Shown here: piece after piece, positions 47,301-59,900 of the stretch | How the letters are laid out: every line of letters starts with the position of its first letter | Position numbering within the stretch: the first letter of the stretch is position 1 | Assembly: GCA_009760855.2 (NCBI GenBank) | Contig: WPIO01000002.1 | Location: 6,769,001-6,833,000, forward strand | Direction of reading: 5' to 3' | Length of the DNA stretch: 64,000 nt | From: Cristatella mucedo | Taxonomy: Eukaryota > Bryozoa > Phylactolaemata > Cristatellidae | The notes under the pieces: generated by a model | The model's input: the letters and a program-made list of their open reading frames with translations, nothing else | Told to the model about the DNA's origin: nothing | The model's database searches: none | Translations under genes and position numbers: made by a program

Positions 47301-50300
47301 TGGTACGATGCTTAGCCTGATGAGGGAGTATATCTGAGAGATAGGCTGGAGCCAAAGAATGAAGGGACCTAAAAGTGAGCGACGAAACCTTGAAGTCAAT
47401 CCGTTGCTTGACTGGTAGCCAGTGCAGGTCGGCGAGAAGTAGTGTAATGTGGCAACTGCGACGCTCACGACAGACAAGCCTAGCTGCAGAGTTTTGCACC
47501 AGCTGCAATCGCCTGATTCCACATGCTGGTTGGCCAGTAAACAGCGAGTTGCAGAAGTCGAGACGGGATGTCGCGAATGCATGGACCAACTTAGACGTGG
47601 TATCCTTATCTAAACAAGCCCGAATTTTAGCAATATTATGAAGCTGAAAATAGGCAGATTTGACTGTGGAGCTAATATGGTCCTCTAACGAGAGGTCGCT
47701 TTGGATACCGGGATTCCGAGGATCCTTTGGATACCGAGAGGTCACTTTGGATCTTTTTTGAGCATCATTTGGAATGCACTCAAGTAGTCCAGGCCCTATA
47801 CCACTCAGAAAATTCAGACCTTTAATGAAAATGACCAGCGGCCACATGGGGTGGGACCCTTTGTGAAGTACAGGATCTCCCGATGATCGGTGATGACACT
47901 ACTTCTTTTTATAATTTTCATTCTTCCTCTTGCCAAATTAAACGCCCAGCACGTTTTCTGCTTTAAACATTAGACAGACGACACGAAGTTGTACGTCTGC
48001 TTTGATTCCATGCACAAACTCTTTTAACCCCTTTGATGCATGTGCTACTGGCATTTGCAATTGGACAGGAGCAAACTTTCTCAAATTGCAAGACAATAAA
48101 AACAACCTATTAATTTTAAGCAAAGGTTGTTGAAGTTGGGAAGCCTAACCCTCAAAGTTGGCTTGGCCACCATATCTCGCGAAGCATTTTCAGACACATT
48201 GGGTGTTTTGTTCCATAGTCCAGCTGGTCTGTGCATTTGTAACATGCCGACTACACATCTGTAAAGGCCAGCCTGCTAATGCCATTAGAAGCATAAAACC
48301 TATGTAGCTTGAAAATGTATGTAGCTAGCTAGGCTTGTCTGTTAGCCTCACAACTGCTACATTATGCTCTTTCATTCCGAAACACACTCAAATCTCCGTG
48401 CAATGTATTAATTTCAAGGGTCGGTCGCTAACTTGAACGTCCCTTCACTGTTGAGCTCCGGCCTACCGGTCCACAAAGTTCCTTATCCTAGTTCTTTATC
48501 AAGCTTAGTACTGTACCACCTGCTCTTGTAACTCATACAACTGTGCGTCTAACGAAACTCTAATCCTTTTGAGATCACGCTTTCCATTAATATGCATCTA
48601 AAGCCTGAAAATTACCACCGATGTCACGACATCCCCTGACTTACTTAAAAAATTGACATGGTTCCCTACAAGCACAAGTGAAGTGCCTAACAGATCAAGT
48701 TCTCAAAGATGCTATATAAACGTCTTATGGTAATAACTTGGTTTAGAGCAAACTAAAAACTCTGGGAAATGGCCCACCAATTGCTGTAAGCTTGCACTGT
48801 TGCAAGCAGCAATGTGATACGAACAGATACACGGGAAGCCACAAATGTAGTGCCAACATGCATTAGTGGTGCCGATTTCGAATGAAAAAAAAGCCATTTG
48901 CAGGTGCAAGCGTATGAGTGCATGCATAAGTAAAGACCCTTTCTTCAAGAAGATTCGCGAACCGGTTAGCCCATGTTCGCCAAACCCAACCTTAAGGTGA
49001 GTGGTATGCACGTATTATTGGTGCTCATGAAAGCTCATGCATGCAAACGCTAAAACGCAAAACTACACATTAACATACCCACGAAGAAAAAGCCGGCCTT
49101 TGCTAGCGCTTCAGGCTTGTGCTGATGGATCGACGGCCACGTCAAGAAGGTTGCCATTCGCCTGGACTCCACAGCCAGGTCAGGCTGCTTCGGAACAGAA
49201 CGGGATATCCCCAGTTCTTCTGCAACGTCTAACAGCAAGGCAGCATGACCGTTATGCGGAGCTTCGATCGTTCACAAACCTGCCAAATGACGTTTCATCC
49301 ACACTTCACCCTGTAGTTCGTATGTATGTATTGTAGTTCGCATGTACGTATGTGTGTATGTATTGTATGCCGGCTCCTGACTTGTGACCTTAAGGTCAAG
49401 GGAGCTGTAGTTCGTATGTATGAATTGTGTGCAGGCTCCTCTGATAAGCCACTGGTGAGCTGTTAGAAGCACCACCGAGAGGGGCCGGTGCACAGCTGTG
49501 GTCTGCCTGTGATGTGGTATGGACACAGGCCGGTAACCAGCTGGTGGCCAGATGGTGGATTCACCATCAGGGTCGGCCAGTGCACTGCTGTGGTCCGTCT
49601 TTGATGTGGCATGGACTAGCTGGTGGCCAGATGGTGGATTCACCATCAGGGTCGGCCGGTGCACAATTGTGGTCGATGAGTCATCGGAGTCGAACAGGGG
49701 ACGGGGAGTCGTGTGAGAGCAGGGGCCGAGGGGAGCCGTGGGCTCTTCGGCTCCGTGCGTTAGTAATAAACTGTCGGTGTTGGGCATCGGCTGGCTCTCT
49801 GCTGTGCGAACAAACCACACACCCCGTAAGTATAAGCTAGTACGGTAGGAGAAGCTAAGAAAGCTTTAGTTCGGCGACGGGTGATGCAATTCCACTGGGT
49901 GTTCTGTCTGGCTACTTTTTCTTTTCATTCTCGGATGACCAGAAAGACTGGGCAACTGCTGTCCTTACAGCACATGACTCAGTAGTAGAGGAAACTTAGT
50001 GACTTGACTTCTAGGACTAGCAGCACCCAGTAAAACAGGTCAATAATAATAATAATCTAGTTCAATCGCCAAAATAGGGTGAGCAATTTAGCTTGAACAA
50101 TAGTAATAATTATAATAATAATAATGAATTTCATATGGTGCCCTCAGAGAATCATCTCTCTCTAGGTATGTACATTTGCTGCAAACGAAGCACGATCAAA
50201 TGGTTAGTAGTAGCATGCTCAATAAACAACAGGAATAGCATGGTTAGAGGTGACATGCACAGGGTCAGCATGCAAGTTTGGTTAGTGGCTGCATGCACAG

Positions 50301-52003
50301 TATCAGCATGCATAAGCACATACATGACAAATCGCAAGGACCCAAAAATGCTGTGATAAATAGATACGCTTTTAGTTTCCTTTTAAATGTTGTCAAATCA
50401 AGAGATGTTGTGACTCAAATCGGAAGTGAGTTCCGGGCATTGGGAACATACGAACTAAAGGTATGGTCTCCAAATGATTTGAGATTTTTACTAAGTATGA
50501 GTAAACTGTTAGATTCCGAAAGCTGGTGGTACGACAGGGGACTTGGCCTGGTGGGGAGTAGATCTGATAGGTAGGCTGGGGTCAAAGAATGAAGGGACCT
50601 AAAAGTGAGTGACAAAACCTTGAAGTCGATCCGTTGCTTGACTGGCAGCCAGTGCAGGTCGGAGAGAAGTGGTGTGATGTGGCAGCTGCGATGCTCATGA
50701 CAGACAGGCCTAGCTGCAGAGTTTTGCACCAGCTGTAAGCACCTGAGTGCACAGGCCGGTAGACCAGCAAGCAATGAGTTGCAGAAGTCAAGAAGATATG
50801 TCACAAATGCATGGACCAGTTTGGATGTGCTATCCCTGTCTAAATAGGCCAAAATTTTAGCAATGTTATCTTGCTGAAATTACGCAGACTTGACTGTGGA
50901 GTTGATGCGGTCGTCTAATGAAAGGTCATATTTGGAACATGACATCTAGATTTCGTGCAGATTCAGCAAGAGATGGTGGCAGAGCCAATTTTGAGCATTA
51001 GCCTTTTCAATTTCTGAATCAAAATTTGTTTGTCCATAAATACCAAGTTGGTTTTATAACAAAAATTATGAAAGTTTGCTGCCATCCATGTGCGAATGTC
51101 ATCATATATGCAGCAAGTGAGTTGAGAGAATTCGAGGTGCTCTAAGGCTGGGAGGGATAAAAGTAAAGGTACAACTGAGTGTCATCCGCATAGAAGTGAA
51201 AGCCTAGATTGTGCTTGGCAATCACATCAGCAAGAGGGAAAGTATAAACCATGAAAAGAACCAGATCTAGCATGTGCAGATATTCTACCTAAGTCTGCAT
51301 TCCTAGGTAGGTCGTTATACACCCGAAGCAAAGCTGATTCTGTGGAGTGATTAGCTCTAAAACCAGACTGTAACTTACTAGCAAGGTTTAAAGTTTCAAT
51401 AAATGAGTTCAGCTGGTCTGCCACGACTCGTTCAAGTGTCTTTGATAGGAACGGTATAAGGGAAACTGGGCGGAAGAATAAAAACCTAACATTGTATTGC
51501 AAGTTTTAAGTGGGCCAGGCTCTGATATCAGTTTACAAAAACTTGAGTTCTAAAACTAGCCTTCAGGCCCTAGCAATTCATCGCCTAGTCACAAATATCA
51601 GCATGACTAATCGGAGTAATTATGCAATGATGGCTGCATACACGATAATCAACCCTGTAGGCACCCCACAGATATAACACACATAAAAGTGCGAGAAATT
51701 CCAGGCGTTGGCAGCGTTAGTTTTTGAAGTCACAAATATTTCACTGGTATCACAATATTGGTATCATGTTGGTCTATACACTCCATATAGCTGTAGAGCA
51801 TTCGGTCATGTGAATAAGGTAGTATATGTATACAGTGATTATAACCAATCGTGCATGCACTATTGCCAAATCTGTGATCCACATCCAATAATCCTGATAA
51901 AATTTAATGTTTATCATGAATTGCCTTCACAATTAGGATTGTATGCTGTCTAAACAAATACTATGAACATGTTTACTCTTTATCTAGCTGACCAACTTAC
52001 AAC

Positions 52004-52038
<35 letters not shown>

Positions 52039-54782
52039 CGATAGATTTTCGGTGAGCACTAGTATGGCTTGCCATCCCAACTGATGGAGCCTTGCCACCT
52101 TCGATAATTTGGAGGCCAGTAATTGATGGTTGACAACCGGCCCGTCCGGGCGGGACAGAATAAACAATGTCAACTTTAGCAGGGACCAATCTTGCAACTT
52201 CTGTTTTCTTATAAAGCACTAACAATTGATTTATCAAGTCTATGGTCTTCTTCTCTCGACACGTGAAGAGGACGAAGTTGACAATAGTGACATGTGAAGA
52301 GGACGAAGTGGACAATGCTCTTCTAGAAGGTTCCAAAATATTGTAGAAGGTTCAATATAGCCGAAGAGCTGTTTATGAGTGGTATCGTCACTGCAAAAAC
52401 GCTGACATTTACAATCAAGTGGCAGCTTTACTTGAAACTCCTCTCTAGTACAAGCAGATACCCTAGGTTTAGGTCGAAAGTCAGTCACCTACGTAGCTGC
52501 ATTAATTAATAAAAATATATTGCATGAGGCTCATTGGTATCGAAGGCTCCTTTGTCTACGTGTACAATTTGCCTGTCATCAAAGTAAACAATAAGCATGG
52601 CACACCAGAGCGTAAATGGCGGAGGTCGCGCAGAAAAGACAATCAAGCTAGGAGGTTGCAAAAAAGGATATGTGCGTGCGCGTTGCAAGACGAGCTACGA
52701 AGAGATAGCCCCAAAATCGGCTGCAAATACCAAGTAGAATGAAAGAACACATGTTACAACTGATCTGGAAAGAGGACCTGTAGATGTCGGGCCACTGATG
52801 AAACAGCAAGACAGATAGGGGCAAAATTGGCTTGGCAGCTCACATGCAGGTGTAGGGTTTTAATTATGAACATTGCGTGGTGTCATTCCCCACCGTAGGA
52901 GAAAAAGAATCGGTCCGATCGCAAGGTCGACTGCTGGAAGAAAAGAAAGCATCTGCTTGGCCCAAGTTGTGGGAACTTTTTTATCCCCACCGAGCCGGTA
53001 GTAAGGTGATGACTCGGGCGGTCGTCCTGGCTGACATGTACTCGGTTGACACCCCGGATGGGCATGCAATTAAGTTGGGTGAACAATGGCCACCTCACAA
53101 GAGACAGCAGACCTGACCTGCATTTGAACCACTGGTTCTGCAGCACGACACCAGCAGCCAACTGAGGAGGAATGCCGATTAAGACTGGAAGTTTTCATTG
53201 AATCTGTGATACTCTGTCAAGAGCCAGAAAAAGTCAGACAAGATACAGTTCTTGCAACTATTTATCACACCTTTGAAAACATCTAAACCCTTAAGAGAAG
53301 TGCTTTTTTGGCTAATGGTGTTGCCTTTTCCAATCCCACATGTACTCATGCCTCTCCTGGCCTACACAGAGATAACACTAGGCCTGCGTAGCCATCAGCT
53401 CTAGCATGCAACAAACAATACTCAGGCAATACTCAAGCTTTCAGCCACTAGCTTCAAGCTGTACTACCTTTCCGGTCCATTATCTTGACTTGTAGTGCCG
53501 TGAAGGGTATGGGCACGTTGCCCACATCGTGACCTTGAATGAATCTGCAGTAGGTGAAGTGCAGAGCATTTTGCTCTGCAGCTCGGTCGCCATGCTCCCA
53601 GTTACGTAACAGACCTTGACAGAAGGCACACTGCACCCGGTCGCCAGGGCCTGAAACAGAGTGGGTAGACCAGTTAATGCTAGTATAAATCTATGGAGCA
53701 GACACGCAGCTAGCTAGCTAGCTACATGCACATCGAGGAAGTCAGCACCAAACCGGGCGGGCGATTCCATGCACCCACATCTGTTCCAAAAAAACAATGC
53801 AGAGCTGGAGAAAATCATTTTAATTAATAGAATGATAGCATGGGTAATTTCTATCTCAAACGTGTTCCAATCCTCCGAATTAGGCCGATATTCAGCACCA
53901 TGGACATGACACTTTCTCGTAGCCGTGATTTTAGTCTAAACTGCTATTAAGCAAATATATCTGGCTAGTTGAACCAAAATTATTACTCCCAACCGAAGCT
54001 AATATGGGGTGGCATTGGCTAAAAAAGGATTCAAGATAAAGAAGTAGCACGTAAACTGTGAAAGTGTGGTTTCCTATTGCCATATTAGACATGGGAACTT
54101 CTCTCATCATGGTAACAGGAGGATGTATATTCAGTGACCACTATACCAATACGAAACTCAAAACCTCAACTTTCAATGTCTTCGTAATATATTGAGCAAA
54201 TACCGCCCAGTCTTCCATCTACCATATTACTCCACTTCTCGCCGACCTGCACTGGCTGCCAGTCAAGCAACGGATTGACTTCAAGGTTTCGTCGCTCACT
54301 TTTAGGTCCCTTCATTCTTTGGCTCCAGCCTATCTCTCCGACATACTCCCCCATCAGGCCAAGCATCGTACCATCCGCTTTTCGGAATCCAACACTCTAC
54401 AAATACCTCGTACAAACCTTAAATCCTTTGGAGACCGTGCATTTAGTTCGTATGCTCCCGAAGCCTGGAACTCCCTCCCGACCTGCGTCAGAACATCCCC
54501 TGACCTGACCACATTTAAAAAGAACTTAAAGACGCGCCTATTTAGGAAAGCATTTAGTGGGTCCCTGTGATTCGTCCTTCGTGTGCTTATCCGTGCTGCC
54601 ACTGTGCATTCTGCCACTAACCACGTTTGCATGCTGACCCTGTGCATGTACCCTAACCATGTTATTCATTTTGTTTGTTTTTCAAGCATGATTTTACTTA
54701 CCATTCAATTGCTTTTCCCTTTGCAGCAAACGTAAAGCGCCTAGAAAGAGATTAAGTTCTCTAAGGCCGCTTTATCAAGTGC

Positions 54783-54814
<32 letters not shown>

Positions 54815-56898
54815 TCCTATCAGAACCGGAACGAGTCATGGCAGACCAGCTGAACTCATTTATTAAAACTTCAACTTTGCTAGTAAATTCCAGTCTGGCA
54901 TTAGAGCTAATCACAATCATCACACACAGCTCCACATAATCAGCATTCCTTAGGGTGTACAATGACTTACATAGAAATGCAGTCATGAGTTGAGAATCTC
55001 TGATAGTTTTGCTCGATCTTTCGGCAACTTTTAATACTATCGATCGCCAAGTTCTTCTAGGGTGCCGCTCATTTCGCATGGACATGACTGGCACTGCTCT
55101 GCAATGGTTCAGGTCCTATCTCAGTAGGAGACTCTAGAGTATTGACGTGAATGGACAAAGATCATCTGAGGTACCTCTGAATTCTGGGTTAAATCAGGAC
55201 TCCATGCTAGGTCCGGTTCTGTTCACGGCTTATACTTTCCCTTTTGCCGACGTGATTGCTAAGCACAATCTAGGCTTTCACTTCAATAAGGATGACACTC
55301 AGTAGTACCTTTGCTTTGATCCCTCCCAGCCTTCGAGCACCTCAAATCCCCTCAACTCCCCTCTCAACTCCCATGCTGCATGTATTGATGTCATCCTCAC
55401 ATCTAACACAGCAAATTTTCTTTAATTAAATGATGAAAAATAAAATTACTAGTTATGGGCAAACCAAGTGCGACTCAGAAATTGGAAAGGCTGACGCTCA
55501 ACATTGGCTCTACCAGCATATCTCCTGTTGAATCTGCAGGGAACCTAGGTGTCATGTCCAAAGTGACCTTTCGTTAGACGACCACACCAGTGCCACAGTC
55601 AAGTCTGCCTACTTTCAGCTACATAGCATTGCTAAAATTCGGGCTTGTTTAGATAAGGACATCACATCTAAGTTGGTCCATGCATTTGTGACATCCCGTC
55701 TTGACTTCTGTATCTCACTGCTTGCTGGTCTACTGGCATTTGCAATCAGGAGCTTCCGGCTGGTGCAAAACTCTGCTGCTAGGCTTGTCTGTCGTGAGCC
55801 GCACAGTTGCCACATCACACCACTTCTCGCCGACCTGCACTGGCTGGCAGTCAAGCAACGGATCGACTTCAAGGTTATGTCGCTCACTTTTAGGTTACTT
55901 CATTCTTTGGCTCCAGCCTATCTCTCAGATCTACTCCCCACCGGGCGTAGCATCGTACCACTTGCTTTTTGGAATCTGACAGTTTACCAATAACTCGTAC
56001 AAACCTCAAATCTTTTGGAGACCGCACATTTAGTTCGTATGCTCGCAAAGCCTGGGACTCACTCCCAACTTGCGTTACAACATCCCCTGACTTGACCACA
56101 TTTAAATATAAATTAAAAACGCACCTATTTAGGACAACATTTAGTGGGTCCCTGTGATTCGTCCTTTATGTGCTTATGCATGCTGACACTGTTGCATGCT
56201 GCCACTAACTAAACTTGCATGCTGACCTTGTGCATGTCATCTCTAACCGTGTTATTCATGTTGTTTATCAAGCATGATATTACTCACCATTCAATCGCGT
56301 TTCCCTTTGCAGCAAATGTCAAACGCCTAGAAAGAGATTGAGTTTTCTGAGGGCTCTTTATCTAGTGTATTATTATTGCTATTAAATACATTTGAGGTTC
56401 ATGCACCTGTATCAACCTAAATAATTTTCAATTTGAGTGAGTCCGTGATGAGTGAGTACCTAAACACAAGTCACTAGTTTTTTCCTCTGTAATATTTCAG
56501 TGGTGGAGCAACGTTTATTTGTTTATATATTTATTTAGTGAGCTATGTTTATTCTTTAATGTTTCATCAAGAATATTCAAAAAGTTTCATTTCATTATCA
56601 TAGACGTCTTGCATTTCCAATTGATTTTTGCCAGTTGTTGCATGTGCTAATAAAATTATAAAATCATAAGGCTACTGGTTAACAATAACCATTTTTCTAA
56701 ATTGTACGTAAGTATTAGATCGTATAAAAATGATCGAATACATAATCAACATGATGCTACCATGCGATGCGCCTGGCAGACCCGTCTTTTGAGGTTTTGC
56801 ATTGGAGTTGTCAGTAATCTCCTAGAAAGATCAAGGTTATACTGAACATATCTTAGCTTGCCTACCTCACGAAACGCAAGTAGTTATCAGCCACATAA

Positions 56899-56944
<46 letters not shown>

Positions 56945-59900
56945 GCTGTCTCTCTCCTGTCTCTTGAGTAACCTTCAGGTTCTCTGGTTTAGGTATGCTG
57001 AATGGTTGCTTAATTAAATAATGTTACAATTGGCTAAGATCGGGTTTCAAGCATGCAATGCACACATTTGCTCTTACGCATTTATTGCACAAGTGCCACA
57101 GAACGTTTTTCTGTATTGCAGCTTGGAGGATTTCCTGTAAGAGCCTAACTTTGGGGCTATAACCATCTCGTTATCATCCAGTCTTTCTAAGCTGTAAATA
57201 ACTTATTAAATTATTTCTACCGTGAATCTGATGATAAATCCTCAGGTGAAACTCTCGACGTTCATTACTTTCCGACAGTTTCAAACGGCCGACAGCACTT
57301 TCAGATATCTCTCAAAATGTATTGATCTACCATCTGGTGTTTAATATTGACTCACACGTCAAGAAAAACAGGACCGACCCTATGATTTCATGCAGCGTTG
57401 CGTTGACGTTGAAATTTTGTCACTCGTAATCAAGCATGTGTTGTAGTTGAGCAATGCTCAGTAAGCAATTCCAGTGTACTCAGTTAGATGTAGTTACTCA
57501 ATGATCTCAAGGAATCACTTGTTTTGAAGCCGGCTAGGTAATTGGGATTGTACTGCAATGTAAATGTCAATAAATAATTTCGTCAGGTAAACATATTTCT
57601 ATTCAATGAAAAACTAATAGTACCAACACAACTAGAAAATGAAATTCATGCCTGGCACAAAGCATCTATTGGAAATAGAAAATGAAGAGCTAAGATATTT
57701 ACCTTTTGTGAGCTAGGTGGTCATTGGTTCGAGTCGTGACAGACGACTCTGTATGGGAACTATAAGCAGATAATGCCACTAAGGCTGTTCTGCCATACAA
57801 ATTAGATTGCTGAATCAGCTAACCTTTTTAAAGGGCATGATGCGGTTGTCACCTGCCCTCACTTCGGGCTAGTAGCTTCCCTAGCATGCACATAAGTGAA
57901 ATTTCGTTATACTTGTTGCAAGGCTTCACACGCACGCACTCACACTTGCTTGCACGCACACACACGTGCGCGCACGCGCACACACACACACACACAAACA
58001 CACACATATATATATTCATTTATCTGTATTTACCTTTTCACAGACTTGGGTTGTCATCTAAATTAATGCTCCCTGCAATGGTCATGCCTCTAACACATAA
58101 GATTTAGGCTAACATAATCCTAAGACAATTTAGTGACCCTTGTAAACTTGAAGGAGCAATTTGTTTAACAGAGCAATGTATTTAACAAACTAAAAAAGTT
58201 ATTTTAACTAAAATGACAAATATATGTCTTATTAGCATTCATAAACATTGCATGTAACACAAATAATCACACGTTATGATTGCCAAGACTTAAGGAATAC
58301 GAGCGAGTCATGCACACACGGTAGTAACGCATTGACAGGCCACAGTTTCAAACCATCAAGAAATACAGAATAAGGCAAGCTTAATCACTATTCTAATGAT
58401 TAACAAAAGTATGAAGGAGGGATAGCTTTAGCCACTCAATAAAACCATTCCAAGTAAAATACACATCACAAATATTTACCTTATCTGCATTTGAGAAACT
58501 TTGCATATAAAGAACATCAATGAGAATGCATAACGCTGCACCTGCACCTTTCATGATAACCAAGACTATGAAATGCAAACATGTCATATACACTAAGTTA
58601 GCAAAAAATTTGCTTACTTACTTTTACACGCAGGAGCTTCAACCATCACTAACACATACTTTGTCACCAGGCCAGAAAGAAATGGCGTAGCTTTCAAGGG
58701 ATTCACAGGCGACTTAGAAAACTTTAGAAAGCCTCTTATATATGCAAGCATTCACTGTTGCTACTAGATTTAGCAACGGCTTTAGCTGTAGTGCACATTA
58801 TGCGGTGTTTGTTTAGGGCAGTTAGTAGTTGCCTAAAATCTCTAGCAAGGTTGCAAGTAAAGGTTAGCTGATCAAAAAGCCTCAGTTTTATAGCCGTGGA
58901 AGAGCGTAAGTGGCTATCAAGCTGCTAGAAGAGGGCAATAAATAAGTGCCTGCTGCAGGACTTGAACCCATGACCCAGGGTCGTGATGTACGAGTACCTC
59001 ACTCATGGGCTAATACCCGGGGACTTGTAACACGTATTGTACTTCCTTGACTAAAGCCCATCCCAAAAACAAAGTACATGTAACAGGTGCTAAACCTTGA
59101 AGATACATGGTAAATTCAGCATCTCAATGAGCAGCTAACGAGTCGTACATGCCACCGTGATGTACGCAGGAATGGCGATGACAGCAGGGCAGGGTGGCAA
59201 TCAAGAAGCCACTTATCGTATCAAGAAGTCATTAAAATGATGCATAGGTGTATATTCAATAGCCGACGAGGGCCATATTCGACATGATGAGACCTCATCA
59301 CGATAAAGCTCACTTTAAAGCTCAACCGGCAGTACAATTAATCACTTTAGCTGGCCTTATATAACATCTAAGCTATAAATTCTCGCATTTCTGGTCCTGT
59401 TAATTAAAACTAATAATCTCGAGCAACTGCAATAAGCTGGCAGAATGAGCATTCAATGTAATGAATTCAACATAATGATCTATTTTTAGAGAACAATTGA
59501 ACATCAATCATATAAGGAATACCACTATGGGATTAAATGACTCCAAGCTTCTTCTAGCTGCCGGCAGCACCAATCACCGATCGCCAATCACGAGTTAAAT
59601 AATGGGGCTGCTGCTTCTTTTAGCCTTTTCTGCAATGCTCAGCAGGCTAGTGCTAAGGTAGCTTTTAGTCGTTTCTGCAATGCTGGCTCATTCTTGCTCC
59701 AGCTAATCGTCACTAGTCTGAAAGTAAGCACCAGTCCTATAGCTTTGCCACGTACTATTGAGATACTTTTGCCGTACAGCAGTAACTAACTAGTATAATT
59801 AGGGAGTGTAATTCAAGCTTGAAATAACTGATAGATTGGTAAACAAACACATCCAGCTTTCATCTGTAGATGCAGGCATGTCCTCCAAAAAAGAAATACT

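Larger units (their letters stand above)
42938..49078 (-). other. IAP intron 4 (6.1 kb)
   Basis: This intron splits BIR3 at the same Gly codon as intron 2 splits BIR2. It contains a SPIN-like hAT MITE (43561-43740), a plus-strand L2 copy (43.8-44.3 kb), a minus-strand L2 copy interrupted by a SINE (44.75-45.96 kb), a second minus-strand L2 copy (46.87-47.7 kb) and a worn plus-strand L2 remnant (48.4-48.7 kb). Nothing is recognised in 43.0-43.5, 45.96-46.86 or 47.85-48.4 kb. Confidence 0.8.
49229..53467 (-). other. IAP intron 3 (4.2 kb)
   Basis: This intron separates BIR2 from BIR3. It contains a minus-strand L2 copy (50.1-51.5 kb), a TA microsatellite (about 52.01-52.04 kb) and a solo LTR (49312-49819). 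I recognise nothing in 51.5-53.4 kb; its short open frames on both strands show no family features. Confidence 0.78.
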
